A DNA stretch of 64,000 nucleotides from Taenia hydatigena. Taxonomy: Eukaryota; Platyhelminthes; Cestoda; Cyclophyllidea; Taeniidae. This document shows positions 12,526 to 25,149 of this stretch, piece by piece. Both the position numbers and the translations under genes were made by a program. Every line of letters starts with the position of its first letter. Position 1 is the first letter of the stretch. Location: positions 1 to 64,000 of the forward strand of contig JADWOT020001640.1 in the NCBI GenBank assembly GCA_036345935.2. Direction: 5' to 3'. The notes under the pieces were generated by a model. It was not told the origin of the DNA. It made no database searches and saw only the letters and a program-made list of their open reading frames with translations.

Positions 12526-13636
12526 TCACGTGGTGCGTAACCTTCTGCCACCCATTTTTAGAATGAATGCAGCCAAGTTTGTATGACGTATAATGTTTTC
12601 TGTAATAGGATGCAATTTTTCGTAGCTTGACGGTGTGTTTTGTATATTTGTAAGAATCCTTAAGATTAAAAGATCTTTGCTCGACATTGGTTCTTCAAGT
12701 TTGGCAGTTTCGCAGTCATCGGTCGTGTTTAGTGCATTGTCTGTCCATATAGACGGCACGTTGCGTGTTTTGGTTGCGGCATTTTTTGGTTAGATAAGCT
12801 CTATTTGTTAAAAAAGGAAAGAAACTGTTCCATTTTAGGGCCAATTAATGGTCCGAACCCTGCATCTAATGTGCCCCAAGGGATTGCTGAAAAAGTGCAG
12901 AATTTAAAGTTGAGTTCCCTCTTACTCTCTACTCTAACCTAGAGGTTGGTGTGATCTGTGCTGTACCTCAATGAATCCGTTGCGCATCCTTCTACTCGAA
13001 GTCTTTTTACAAATGTACCGTGCCAGCTATATTTTGCAAATTGTTACAGAAGCCATATCGGTCGAATTTATCATGTTCATTGGATGCAGATATAGCTGCA
13101 GTGCCCTCCGAACGGGTACTTGAGTATGTTCTCCACTGGGGAACTGAATGTCGCCTCCTGTAACTTCTGTAGACGGGATCAAAATAAGCCTGAGGCAAGG
13201 TCGTAAAGATTCTTCTGCGACTGAGACGTCACTGCGCAACCTACTCCATCGTCGCACAGCGTATCAATCCGCTGCCTTGATTTAAATTGTTTTCTTTAAG
13301 TCCTAGTTTGCTCCTGCAGATTCGAGGATGTTCTTCAAATGGAATATTTGGTGGCTCGGGTGATGGGCGGATGCAAATATCGAATTTTACCGTGCAAAGG
13401 ACAAGTACCTCGTTGAGGCTGCGTTGCCGCTGAAGGACGTTTTGGTAGTCAGCGTTCACTGATGAAATTTTGTCGAAACTGTTGGAAGTCTGTCGCGAAG
13501 TAGGGTGCAAGCGGTACCGTGACATGGCTCCTGCTTTATGACGCGGTGGGCGAAAAGGGCCACGTCGATGAGTGTGATGATTGTGGATGCATGGAGGAAG
13601 CGACTCGCCTATTAAGAGGTACGTATCAATGCACAC
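12526..13636 (-). pseudogene. Unidentified coding-like segment, copy 1 of a pair
   Basis: The minus strand carries successive open stretches at 13241-13636, 13007-13257 and 12526-12759. I do not recognise the protein. Support comes from a second diverged copy at 32900-33580: both can be translated to related peptides, such as LNTTDDCETAKLEEPMSS here and LNTPDDLETTRLEQPLSS there, and SASNEHDKFDRYGFCNNL here against SASNEHDEFH-NDYCNNL there, with frameshifts between blocks. A pyrimidine-rich acceptor-like CTTTTTCAG precedes a conserved block near 12885, so introns may separate the pieces. The reading-frame breaks make an intact gene unlikely, although a spliced gene cannot be excluded. It could be a host gene fragment or part of an unrecognised mobile element. 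Confidence 0.4.
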
Positions 13637-13639
13637 TTA

Positions 13640-16050
13640 TATACATTTGAAAAGCCCCTATTCATGCACGCTACTTGCCGTTTTGCCAACTTTGATGAGG
13701 TGTGTCGCCTGAGTGCGAGGTGTAGTTTTTTGCGTTGGCCACAGAAACTGTTCTATGGGGACCTAATGCCGGCTTAGGAATAACTGTCTCTTCTTATTAT
13801 CTCATTTTCCACGTGTTTCGTTTGTTTGATGCCATTATTTGTTTAGGTAATTTCACCCATCACTGGTGTATTTTAAATATTGTCAGCTCAAACTTTTGCG
13901 CTCATTGAAATCTGGTCATGCCACTGGCTGAATTTGTCCACTGTATTCATCTTGTCATCGCTTTCCGTTTGGAAGGGTAGGTGGCGTAATAATCTGACCA
14001 GGAAAGGTTGTGTTCAGCGTGTTTTGATTAATTTGCATGCGATTTTTGAGAATTTTGATTGGGACAAGTTGCCTATGTTTATTACAAAGTGTGTAAGTCC
14101 GTAGTTGTCGGATTGAGTGTACTGGATGCTGATGGGCAGAATACGGCAGTTCGCTTCATTGCACGTGTGGGCATCTGCGATGGACTGTAATTATCAGTTC
14201 CAAATAATTGCTCTTCCACATTCGGAACAGTAGCAGAGACGGTACGCAAAGTTGTATCAAGTGAGTAGGTTCCAGTTAATCTACTTGTCGTCAGAAAGCA
14301 TGATGCTGCCCTACTTCTTCTTACTGTTTAGCGGATTTGAGGAGGACCATCTCGTAATTAAATATACACTCAAGTTTTGCTGTATGTTAAGCAATTGCGT
14401 AGGTTTCTTCTGCCGTTGTTATTCGAATGTGCCTGATTAGTGTTCCTTGTGTAAACCACCGGACTGTGCACGTTTGATATCGTCAAAAGAAGGATCCCTT
14501 GATGCCCGCCCTTGAAGTACTTATGAAAGAAGTGTTTATTGGAAACGCATTGTCACGATGATGACTTGGAAGGCAACCCACTGATTGCCTCGGTTTGTTC
14601 ACTCCTCCTGCTGTAGCTGTGTAGTAGCTTCGGCGTTGTCTTCGCCCTCCCCTTGGTCATAGTGGTAACCGGCCTTGACTTTAGCCGTTTTTCTGTGGGG
14701 CTAGTAGTTAGCTGAAGTGCTGCGGAGACAGGCAAAATGCAGGTTTGGCGTTTCCCATAGGTTAGCCAGGGTAATAATCTTGACGGCTAATGGTTGGTGG
14801 GCGTCCACCAAGCCACAGGCAAATGTGCACTGGCAAGCGTTAAGCTTCATCTATTCCTTTAATCATGCTCTTTTTACTTATCTGTTGATTAGATTATTTG
14901 GCTGATGGATGTGTAGCTGGATAGACAGGCGAAGAGAGATCTGTTTTTTCGCTGTCTGTGGACCTTCTCTCCTAGTTATTCTTCATCAGCTTTACTTGGG
15001 GGGTATGGGTTGTGGCGTTGGAACGTTCGTGCAGTCCTGCCTGGTGTGATTGGTCGTGACGGAATCGCTTCATCTTCGTCAGAGCATCTGATTGTCGGAG
15101 TTGCTAAAATTAGCACCTTCGTGATGCTCTGGTGCTGAGTATTTTTACGAAACATTGCTTCATTATGATCGCGTTGTTGCTGCTAACAATGATTAAGGTG
15201 GAAGTTGCTCATAGTGGAAAGGAATGAAATGCCTCGCCATGTCCAGTTGGCTTATTTAAGCACGGTACTTGTTCTACCGTTTTAAGCGCATACGCATGAC
15301 TGGCCTATTACTAATGGCGTCCCTTTTCTAGTGCGACGTCTGATGTTGAGCTGACAAGTCCTGCGCAGACATGGGCAAAGGCCCGGTGTGGTCCAGTTTG
15401 CACCCTAGTGCCGTGACATTAATTGACTTTGTGTCCGTCACACGAGTGCTTTTTGTAATGCGCCGCCTTTTCTGTGGTATAGGGGCGGTGGTGAGAACCT
15501 GGGCATGACAGCTGTCGTAAGTATCGTCTTGTCCCCGCCTTCCCCTCTACTCATCGTAGTCTTTTCCACCATTGCATCTATTATGGGTGTTGTTTTGCGA
15601 CAATTACATTGAAAATTACTGGAATTGTTTAATCATTTATTTGCGTCTCTGTTCCTTTTCATTCACTTGTTTGGCCAGTTAGTAGAGCTGTAGAGGCAGA
15701 GACTAGGTGAGGCGGTAAAGCTAGTGTCGTCATTTCGTATATCTCAATCTCTCCATCTGTTGACCTACCTACACACCTGCCCACCTGTCGATTTTCATGG
15801 CTATCGATCTGTTTTTCTGTCCCTTTCCCGACCTGCGAAACGTGTGAAGCGTCAATTTGGGCAGCATGCGGTAGGCCTATGAGACTGACCGAGACGGACC
15901 TGTCCATGGTGTTCAATAGTATCACAAATGGTATCCAGTGTCAAGGGCATTGAAAAGGGGACTGTGATTGGCCTCTTCTAGTGTGGCATTCGAAAAAAAC
16001 CAAATGTTTTTATCAAGTTAGTTTCTTTATCTTTTAGATTAGTGGGAATA
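13640..16050. other. GT-rich intergenic stretch
   Basis: The plus strand is visibly rich in G and T, which implies a long C/A-rich minus strand. A 60-codon minus frame at 14553-14735 is Ser/Thr/Lys-rich but has no recognisable domain or splice support. From about 15530 the sequence shifts to CT-rich blocks like those of the dispersed repeat that follows. Confidence 0.4.
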
Positions 16051-16059
16051 TAAATCAGT

Positions 16060-16980
16060 GTAGAAAAGGATGGGAGGAAGTAGGAAAGAAATGAAGAACG
16101 CTGCGCCACACCTCCATACGCACGACCTCTCACCTCTTTGCCCCAATCTCAACTATTCATGTGTCCCTTTCAGCTTGGAATCTATTAATTCGCTCCTATC
16201 GATGGCGAATGAGCCACCATTGCCATTTGCATAAGAAAAGCCTCTCCGTTAACTCAATGGCTATCTTTAGGCGTGATACGCCGATTCAACCGTGCACTAT
16301 GCATGCTGTGCTGCACTTACTATTCACGTCTCAACTTCCCGATTAAGCAGCAGCATAAGGGACCTGCTGGTGTACAGCAAATTTCCCAATATTCATGTCC
16401 CACTGCAGAAGAACTGTAGCGCGGCACGCAAGTCTAGGCTTAACTAATTTGGACCAAGTCAGAATAGACAAGATTAGCAGCCTAGGCTAGATTACGCAAA
16501 GCTCGATTAAGGCGCCTTTTACGTTGCCATTTAAATTGACCCACCTAATCAACTCGACACAACTCATTTCAGTGAGACTTGAGGTGTAGTCTTCCCATCG
16601 CGCAGACATTAGGGATCTCTTGTCTACGCCCTCCTTCTCATGTGCCACCCCAACGCATCTTCGGTGAGTGTCTCCTTTTTCACATACTCACACGTATTGC
16701 TTCTTGCCTAATGCCACACCATTTGTGCTCCTCGAAAAAGTACATACGGAAAAGGGGAGTGAGTATTCCCTACGATTCAGCTTCTTGTCTTATTTTTCCA
16801 CTTTACTGACACTAGAGCATCTCGCTGTTCTGCTTTCGTTAAGCTTCCCTCACCTTCCCCTTCTACCGCACCGTCTGCCGGTGCCCTCTTTGTGGGTTCC
16901 CTTTCATTCCTCCACTAGTCTCAATCTCGACTGCGACATGAGTAAACAATGCGCAGATTTATCGCCTAGATCAGACTAGC
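16060..16980 (+). repeat. Dispersed pyrimidine-rich repeat, copy A
   Basis: This stretch matches the reverse complement of 26200-27200 over nearly its full length. One clear anchor is ATATTCATGTCCCACTGCAG here against CTGCAGTGGGACATGAATAT there; another is the LNLDC-encoding run near 16930, mirrored at 26260. The 3' half also matches the reverse complement of 17700-17960 (CCAACGCATCTTCGG is shared). The element ends are not defined, and I see neither LTRs nor a transposase. A short coding-like similarity between copies A and C (both read HRL-V-SL...LNLDC) could be a relic of an open frame or just composition. Confidence 0.6.
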
Positions 16981-16999
16981 GCGAGTTAGGCTGGACCTG

Positions 17000-17690
17000 A
17001 ATCAATCACACTGCCCGAGACCAAATCGTGTTTTAACAAAGTTTAGCTATGATTACCATCAAATCTCCATTTCTATCTTTCTTTCTGTTGCTTTAGTTTG
17101 TACTACACTACTTCTCCTCAATTCCATCTCCTACTTCTCCTCCTTCACTCAGCCTTTCGGGGGCGAAGGTGGACGTGATGGTCCTACTTCTTACTTCGTA
17201 ATTTGTAGGCTGCTCGAATTCATACCTGCTCATCTCACTGCCCACTCCTTTTATTCTTTTTGTAAAGAATTCCCCTGTGTGGCTTTCCACTCTAGACCGC
17301 CCGCTTCATTTCCACCATGTATCAACACCTCTGTCCGTTTGCCTAATTTTTGCATGTTGCATTGTTTACCTTTATTTCCGTCATTTGGGTAGTCGGCTGG
17401 ATTGGCATCTTAGAAAAGCAGCTTGAAACGTGTCTGTTTGCTTGTGTGTATGTGGGTTTTAAGGCACATTCATCTCATCCTCGCCTTCTAACAAGTTTTC
17501 TAGCTGATCAAATCGAAATTTTCGTCCTATGCGCAATAAAATTCCCCTTGATTGCTCGTTAGGTGCCTAGTTCTTTGGCAATTCTATCTCAACTCTACAC
17601 TTTGCTAACACTCTATCAGCCATCCACTAATTGACTTTGCTTCATTTAATCGTTTTTTCCTCCTGTGACACTACACCCTCATTTATTTTA
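17000..17690. other. CT-rich spacer between inverted repeat copies A and B
   Basis: This is pyrimidine-rich sequence between two inverted copies of the same repeat. It resembles them in composition (runs such as CTACTTCTCCTCC), but I could not find an anchored match. No gene is seen. Confidence 0.35.
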
Positions 17691-17699
17691 GATAGAAGT

Positions 17700-18440
17700 G
17701 GACACGACACATGAAACTAGCAAAACTCATGCACCATGTAGAGAAAATTTGTCCCTTGCAAGACGTAATACGTGTGAGTGTATAGAGTACAGCAGGCGAC
17801 AAAGGAGACGATTTCCGAAGATGCGTTGGAGTAAGAAATGAGAAGGGAAACGCAGACAAGTGAATCTTTGCCTTTCCATGTGTACTTTGATCCCTAGTAT
17901 CTGCGAGAAAGAAAGAGAAGACCTCAATTTGCATGGCGTGCAGTTGTATCGGGTTGATTAGGCAGGCCAAATTGCAATGTTGGGACTGACTTAAATTTTA
18001 ACGCATAAGACGCCTGTGGGGATGGGGCATGCTCGATAGATGAGAACTTAACGACCCGCCCTTAACTATTGCTATTGAGCTAACGAAGGGGCATTTCTGA
18101 TGCGTACTCCTACTCCTGTGCTTGGAATAATTGTTGTTTTGCATTACGAAAGGCAATGGTGATCCATGCGTTTTTCGGCAGGAGTTGGGCAACATGAATT
18201 TCAGCTGAATGAGACAGGGAGTAATTGGAGTAGATGAGAAGTCGCTGGAATGGAAGGAGTAAGGGTGGAGATGGACAGAAAAGGATTGGAAGTGGATGCT
18301 GTAGGATGACTCCCCACATTGCTCTGGTGTGGCCTTCTTTACCGCTTTCTATATTTCTACCCTCTATTTCTGAACTGATTTAATCGCTTACTCATCTGGA
18401 CACGTGTCTAGGTAAAATTTAAAGATTTTGTCCCAATAAC
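17700..18440 (-). repeat. Dispersed pyrimidine-rich repeat, copy B (shortened)
   Basis: This is an inverted relative of copy A and a same-strand relative of copy C at 26500-27330. Shared pieces with C include TTTTGCATTACGAA followed by TGATCCATGCGTTT, and TGCATGGCGTG-GTTG against GCATGGCATGGAGTTG. Relative to A and C it lacks about 250-350 bp around 17985, the part that holds the CCCACTGCAGAAG anchor in A, so it carries an internal deletion. Confidence 0.55.
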
Positions 18441-18469
18441 GCGTGAACTGCCTAGTCATAGCTCCCTTT

Positions 18470-19010
18470 TCATGTGATTATGCTGGATATCGAATGTGAT
18501 AATGCTGAAATGACGCATACAAGTGAATTCCAGAACAGATGAGAGTAGCACAGTCGGAGGAAGGGGCGATGGCACCAAAATTCACCCCTAATTTCTATGA
18601 TATCTATCTGTATGTGCCCTTCGACGTCTCTAGAATGAAGGGTTGAAAGGTCTGGAGTGATGAAAAGAGAGAGTTGCGGCAGAAGTAGGAGATGCAAACA
18701 AGACCGGAGGCAAAGGTAAAACAAGGCAGGAGAGAGGCATCAACAAATAACTGAATGTCAAGAACGGCAGCGTGGCGAAGCAAGATAAATAAATGTAGGC
18801 GTGCAACACGTAGAACAGCATGTCTGACATTTTGTCATGTGGTAGGCCAATTTGAACCTGATACGTGTAAGACGATCGGTAACACGTGTTGTGTGATTTC
18901 GCTCAGTGTCCTCTGGTGTTGAATTTGGACAGCAACACTTGTAGGTGGTTTTGAGGGAGCAGGAGTCTCTCACTTGTTTGCTTTTCTGACTTGACCGAAT
19001 CGTGTGCATC
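18470..19010 (-). repeat. Possible fourth fragment of the dispersed repeat
   Basis: On the minus strand this stretch has the same CT-rich texture and order of landmarks as copies A and C (a CTTCTGCCG run followed by TTCATCACTCC-like sequence), but the match is weak and I cannot fix its ends. It may be only compositional similarity. Confidence 0.3.
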
Positions 19011-20850
19011 TTAGTGCACGCAAAGGAGAAAAAAGAGAATGCGAAGAACCACCGATACTAATGTGCTTTGACTTAAATGCGCTGCCTCGTTGTGACTGCT
19101 TACTCTTGGCCTTTTTTTTGAGGGGACGCCTGTTATGCAGTGGCATCTCACCCCTTGCGATTAATATGGCACGAGTAATGGTGCGTATCTGCCGACTACT
19201 CTAATTTCACACCAAGATCCATTGTTGCCTTGCTCTAGGGAGTACAATGGCGGTGAGCAAACCGCGCCAACCTGGGCGAAGCAGCATGATTTATCGGCCG
19301 AAAGTGACAGAAGAATGATTGGATACAAGGCGAAAGCGAGAGATTTACGGAGGGTAAGAAGAGGAAAGGATGGGGAAGTTCAAAATGGGATATCTCTGCA
19401 CGGTGCTAAGGCACTGAATTTCCAATTCCCTTTCTTCTTCCACTTTCCTAGCCATGTATTCGAGCAGAGCATGCAGAAATCAATTTTGTGAAAGGAATAT
19501 GAAATTTTGTCGGACGGCACACTCGAAGATGCTACCCATAGTTCTACCTTGATTTGTGAAACACACTAGGATACCAGTTGTGACGAAAATGAGGATGGGG
19601 AGAAGGAAGGGAAGGTAAAGCATGAGAGGAGAAGTTAATGGCATACCTTATTCATAATTTCTATGCTTTTGATCTCTTCTGGTCTTTTGACTTTAAAACG
19701 GTGAAGTGTGCAGTTGGAGGTATCAGAGACATTGAGAGGGAAGCAGTGGCGATGGAGGCTGAGAAGCAGACAAAATGTGAGTAGCTAACTTCTCCTTCTT
19801 AACTGTGCGCCAAAATTGGGAGGATGCTGTAAAGGATGGCTAGATTGAAGTTTAAGGTCCTGTAGTATCAGTGTAAAGGTAGATACATTAAAGGCCAATG
19901 AGACCCATTCTCCACCCTGCCGCTAAAGCCATACCAAAGCTCCAAATCGAAACTGGGAAAAAGCAGCTAGATGCATTGGGAAGTGCGACATTAGTCTCAG
20001 GAAACATCAGATGGACTTCTGGGTCCATCCAAAAACGCCTTGTGATAATGTTCGTTTTATAATTGCATTAGTGACAGTTGTCTTGCATCATTTGTATGAG
20101 AGGTCGCTTAAGGCTCCACAAATATTAAGGAGACACAGAACAAGTCTCTTAGCGCTGAAGTGAGATGAAATCAAACCATGGATTTTGAGGATGGGAGGGT
20201 CTTCAAGTTGTGCAGCCGCTTCAATGAATTTGTTACCAATAAAGTTACCAAAAAGAAGCTGTACCATTACTGATGCATACCCAGCAATCATCTCTATAAT
20301 TTCTACAAATGGGAAAGTATTTTTATGAATAACGCATCTTTAATTAAGACTAATCGAGCACACGGAAGGACAATACCTTTAAAACCCACGTGTAATGGTG
20401 GCAACAAAGCCAGGCAGAAGGACATTGTAGCTGACATGGAGATTAATCTGATATCGTCGAGGTGTAACTAGGGCTTCTAGCCAATGGTCCGAAAGCATAT
20501 AAAAAAGCACACTAAAGCCAGAAGTCACATCATCGCAGTGAGGTCAGGGAGCATTGTTGTCATTGTGTTCGAATGCCTCCTATTAGGTGGCTGTGGTTAC
20601 CTGCAACAGCCAACATTTCCGTCAGGTAAGCCATTTGTGTCACATTCTAGTACGAACTCTGGCTCCAACTCTGGGATAGCGCCTGCAAATACACCTGCTA
20701 CGAGTCGCTATGCCATGGCTCTAAAAAGATGTCTTTTTGTGGAACAACTATTTAGAGTACACAGCAATTAAACCCTTGGTTAGCAAGCAACTATGGCAAA
20801 TGCTGAAGTTATCAGATTAAATAAGGGAATAAATCAGCGCACGAAGGATT
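19010..20850. other. Intergenic; purine-rich in part, no gene supported
   Basis: From 19220 to 19780 the plus strand is purine-rich (GAGGGAAGCAGTGGCGATGGAGG and similar), like the reverse strand of the dispersed repeat. A minus-strand frame at 20088-20291 starts with ATG, but has no domain, second copy or poly(A) signal to support it. Confidence 0.35.
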
Positions 20851-20856
20851 GATTTA

Positions 20857-21033
20857 ATGCCTACCGTTGGGAAGGCTACAGGTTGGAATGAAGGCAGGAC
20901 TCCAGTTCTGGTGAATCTAAAGGCAAAGCTCAATGTAGCAGACAAAGAAGAACTGTTTAATGCTTTCGCAACTAATGTCTGCCTAACGAGAAATCTCCAT
21001 CTACATGTCCAAATCACTGCGTGCTTAAAATAA
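20857..21033 (+). pseudogene. Possible LINE-derived fragment
   Basis: A 58-codon frame starts with ATG at 20857. Its middle (LVNLKAKLNVADKEELFNAF followed by ATNVC) resembles the linker between endonuclease and reverse transcriptase in non-LTR retrotransposons, where a 'vtd..ekAeLLNdfFaSVFT' pattern is usual. This is a pattern resemblance only; no YADD catalytic box or endonuclease core was found nearby. It could equally be a chance frame or a small exon of an unknown gene. Confidence 0.22.
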
Positions 21034-21039
21034 TGTTAC

Positions 21040-24000
21040 CGATTGAGGATACTAATATGGGCCAGCTCAATTATGCTCATGAATGCGAAAATTCTAAGAT
21101 TCTTCATCAATTCTATTGACTTAGTCACTAGCCAAGATCAAATTTAGATCAGATCATCCTACAGAGGGAGAAAAAAGGCGAATCGCGCCCCTCAATCTTC
21201 ACTTATCCAGGTCTGTTTCACTGAGACTAACCGTGGGAGGATAGGTGTCTGACTCGTGCACCGAAATCCTAATGCTAGCCGATTTTAGCTGCATAGGGTA
21301 AAAATAGAACATTGCATGAAATTCGATAACTCAGCAGCTACATTGACATTAGCAATAAAGTGGATTAAAGCGCGCAAAACGCTATTCTACCTGTAACCAC
21401 TATGAGACTGTAACCAAAGAGATACTGCATTTAACGAGGCGAAGAATTTTATCAAATGCTGGGCCCTACTCGGCAATACTAACACATTTGACCTTAAATT
21501 CAACGAGAAAGTATATAGCTTAAAGGAATCACTATCTGATCCGAGTGACGCCTTCACCTACCGGCATTGAATGTTTGCTGCTTTTTTATTTCTCGAGCAA
21601 ATTTCCTTTAATTATTATCCTCCAACACAATACGGATCCATACTCATGTTTTTTTCTCTCCTCATTGGCTCTTGAGAAGTCAGCGTTTGCGCTTGGTCTA
21701 TATAACAGCACTCCAGTGTCAAAGTTGGAAAAACTCATAACTGCGCGCAAGTGAACAACCCAGTCGTGCTTAACACCTTTAGCCGTCTGGAGAATTAGTC
21801 TGCCTGTTAGCCAGCCACCAGTTTTGTAGGTGCACGTAGTGCCCTACATTGCGCCCATGGGCAATCCGGACGCCTTCGGGTGCGGACAGATGTGAGGCCG
21901 CGTGTGGACTGCAAGTGACAAGGATTTCCTTGTGTTCCATGCAGCATTATTTGCACGGAGTAAAAAGCAAAAGAATAGGAAGGTGTGAAGTGAAGTTTAA
22001 TAGAGAGGCGCGAAAAATGGGACGCCGGCGATGCTGGACAAAAGAAAACTGAAAAATTCGTCATTAGAAGAAACGAAAGTAGAAAAATATGAGTGCGAAT
22101 GCAGAGAGGAGGCACGCATCAGCGACAAGGAAATAGAGAAAAGAAGTGTGCGTCTGACTTATGCTTCGTTGACAAAAGCGAAAGTCGCCTTAACTGCATA
22201 CTGACGTTAACATTTTCAGTGTTTGCCACCAGTGATGCGACCATAATCCTGGAACGGTCCACTATTACATTTGCCAGCTTGACACTGCGTAAAGCCACAA
22301 AAGTCCTTGCCTATTTGACCCTTACATCAACTCTAGCAGCTAAGACTTCCACCGTAGCAGCCCTGCTCACCAAGGGCCCCACCAACAACCGCCTCCCTGA
22401 AGCATTCTGCTGAGAGACAGAGTTCTCTAAACCCTGACACAGTGACCGAGAATATGTGCAGCTGCAGACTGCACCCTGACAATGGTAGCCAGTGCTTGCG
22501 CCAGAATGGTGCACTGATGAGTAACATGACCAAAATATTGGTTGCTTTGAGTAACCAAAGCCGCCGACTAGGAGACAGTCGCACGCAATCGCAGAAGTCG
22601 GCCCTTACGCATTGCAGTAATGTGATATTTGACGACTTTGGTATACTCTTTCATAGAACTTCATGGCCTGGTCACACCTCACTGACCTTCATTTTATCTG
22701 TTTGTCAACCACAGTGCCCTCATGTTCGATTGTGCTGTTTTAGCCTGCGCATTTGGAAGGTGTTACTCCCCGTGTCCTAAGTAATTTGTGTTCTACAATG
22801 TGCGATGAACAAAAATATGGGTCACACCATTCTCATGGACAGCCGCATTATCAACGGATACGCATCTGCAATGCTTCGTCTCATTTTCTGATTAAATGTT
22901 ATCGCTACCAATGCTTTGCAGCTTCTGCGTAAACTAATAACTAACTCAACTTCAATTTCTACTGTTTGGACTAATACCACTCGAGGATGACAGACTTAAT
23001 CCAATGAAGTTGCAAAGTATAGCAACCTCATAAATAACTGCAGTTCGGCAAACGTCACAAATGCAGTTTCCAAATCGATGACATGGCCAATTATGTAACG
23101 GTGACACCAGAGGTGCGTCCACGGCCTTTTGAGTTAACTTTGTTGATTAGTCCTCGCATTTCTTTATCGCATTATACATGCCTTCAAGTTCTATTCCACT
23201 CATTGTCTTCTTGCACCGACAAGGACTTGGGGTCTATTAGGGGCTGCTGATTTGCACACCGCCTTTAGCGAAATCGTCTGCTGATGTCAGAGATTTAGTG
23301 TACTCTAGAATAGTGCTGACTGACTTACATAACAGATAAAGCTGTAACACTAGTTTAAACTGAACCACTCTCAAAATACTGGTGTGGACCTCTAGCTACT
23401 CACATTTAAGGGGAGCACAAAGCAGATTTGTCGGAACAAGAGACTTGTATAAGACACGCAAGTGAAGTGGAAATGGGGCCGCAGTCCCACATTCATTTTC
23501 CAAAAGGGCCAGCAAATAATTGTAGCCAACAGAAGGAGCCCAATGTCTCGCTTGGATGTAACTAAGGCAAGGCACCTCTGTAAATGAGCAAGATCTGTCT
23601 TTCATCGCTGAGGTGGCATAGATGGTCAAGCATTTATTCTGCCTGCGTGCTCTGACAAGCTTCAACCAATAAGGATCAAATAGCCACTGAGAATGGCATG
23701 CAGAGTAAATTAAACACAGACTTCATTGGTCTTGCGTCAACCCAAAGCGCAACGCTGACTGCAGTTGTCCGTGCACTTTCCAATGCATTGCAAATAGCAG
23801 CATTCCAACAAACACCAATGCCAATGCACTCGTGTACCTCCAGACGATGACAACGACACCACCACGATCGCCGAATTCGATGGCGCTATCGGCACCATCA
23901 CCACCCCCATTAGCATTACTCAACGCGATACAGTTGCACGGATAACATGCTCTGCGCATTTTAGTTCCACCAACAGTAGCTCAACAAGAATGTAAATCAT

Positions 24001-24089
24001 AACGCAAGGGTTAAACCCCACATCACACAGCATTCCCTTCAGTAAGATCATTTCTTCTTAAATTCCTTGGGGCATGGACTACGAATCAA
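21040..24089. other. Intergenic, no gene supported
   Basis: Several overlapping open frames cluster at 22093-22780 on both strands, which usually means local base composition and not coding. No domain, copy or splice pair was found to support any of them. Confidence 0.4.
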
Positions 24090-25140
24090 CATGCCTCTCT
24101 TGCAATCCCTCCAATGTCATTGGTAATAGTCCGCACAGTTAAAGGCAACAAGTACATCCGACGTTCTACAAGCATCCGCTCACTAATATGTCCCTTGAAA
24201 ATATCAACGTCTGTGTGGTTCCTGAGCCACGTATAATAATAGCAAGGGTTTTCTCTATTTGTTCTACTCTGCAACTTCCTCAATTGGATCTACGTTCTTC
24301 TATACCTCCTTCTCTGCCACATTATCTCACTGCTAGGCCTCAAAATAAGACATTTCTGAGCAAGACTCACAGTGCTTCTCAAAATATATGCGATTTGGTA
24401 ACGTCAATCCTGACACTGCCGCATCCATCGCCGCTGCTGCTGTTAAAGACAATTGAAGTTGGCTACCTCGTCGGATGAGACGGAGACGTGCAAACAGGTC
24501 ATTTTACACGCACCAGAACAGCACAGATGAATCTGAGTATCTCATCTTCTGCAGTGCGACTCTAAAAATATGCTTACTTGCTGCCTCAATAATAATCCGT
24601 ATGTCCCAAAGGACTTGTAAAATTATAAGCTCAACTTCCCACATCTCCTCTGTCTTCCGCACCCGACTCGCTGCTTGACGAGCAGATGAGGCTGGTCATA
24701 CTAGTGCGATAACTGGATACTACTTATTCCATCTTCCTTGGTTCTTTCAAAAACGCAAATCTACCAACATCGAAGTAGTTTAGTTCGCAGCATTTATGGT
24801 GATTGTAGGCAATGTACCAACCAGAGCACCAAGACTTAGTTTAACACTTTTTTCAGTCAGTCCTATCGAGGACCTGCATCTTTAATTTTTCCGTTAAATT
24901 AGACAGAAATTGCAACTTCCTGCAACGTTGATCATTTTTTTGTTGTCAAAACGACTACAGCTGCCATTGCAGTGTCTCCAATTGCGTGATATGCTACTCT
25001 TGGCTTGCCATCTCACCGTAAGAGAATGCAAATAGGGTCGTATTAAAGCGAATCCAAGTGTTTAATAATCACTTAACCAGCAGCATTTGAATAGTAGGTT
25101 TCAACAATTTTCGCATCCTCACGAACCAGAAATCTGCCCT
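24090..25140 (+). repeat. About 1-kb direct duplication, copy 1
   Basis: This matches 44426-45490 in the same orientation, about 19 kb apart. The match starts near CTCTTGCAATCCC and ends at CCTCACGAACCAGAA. Conservation is uneven: the core from about 24370 to 24690 (beginning ATATATGCGATTTGGTAACG) is almost unchanged, while the flanks carry many substitutions and small indels. I could not assign a protein to either strand. The frame at 24188-24478 (plus) is open here but interrupted in the other copy. It may be a decayed gene duplicate or a copy of an unclassified element. Confidence 0.75.
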
Positions 25141-25149
25141 GCAGCAATT

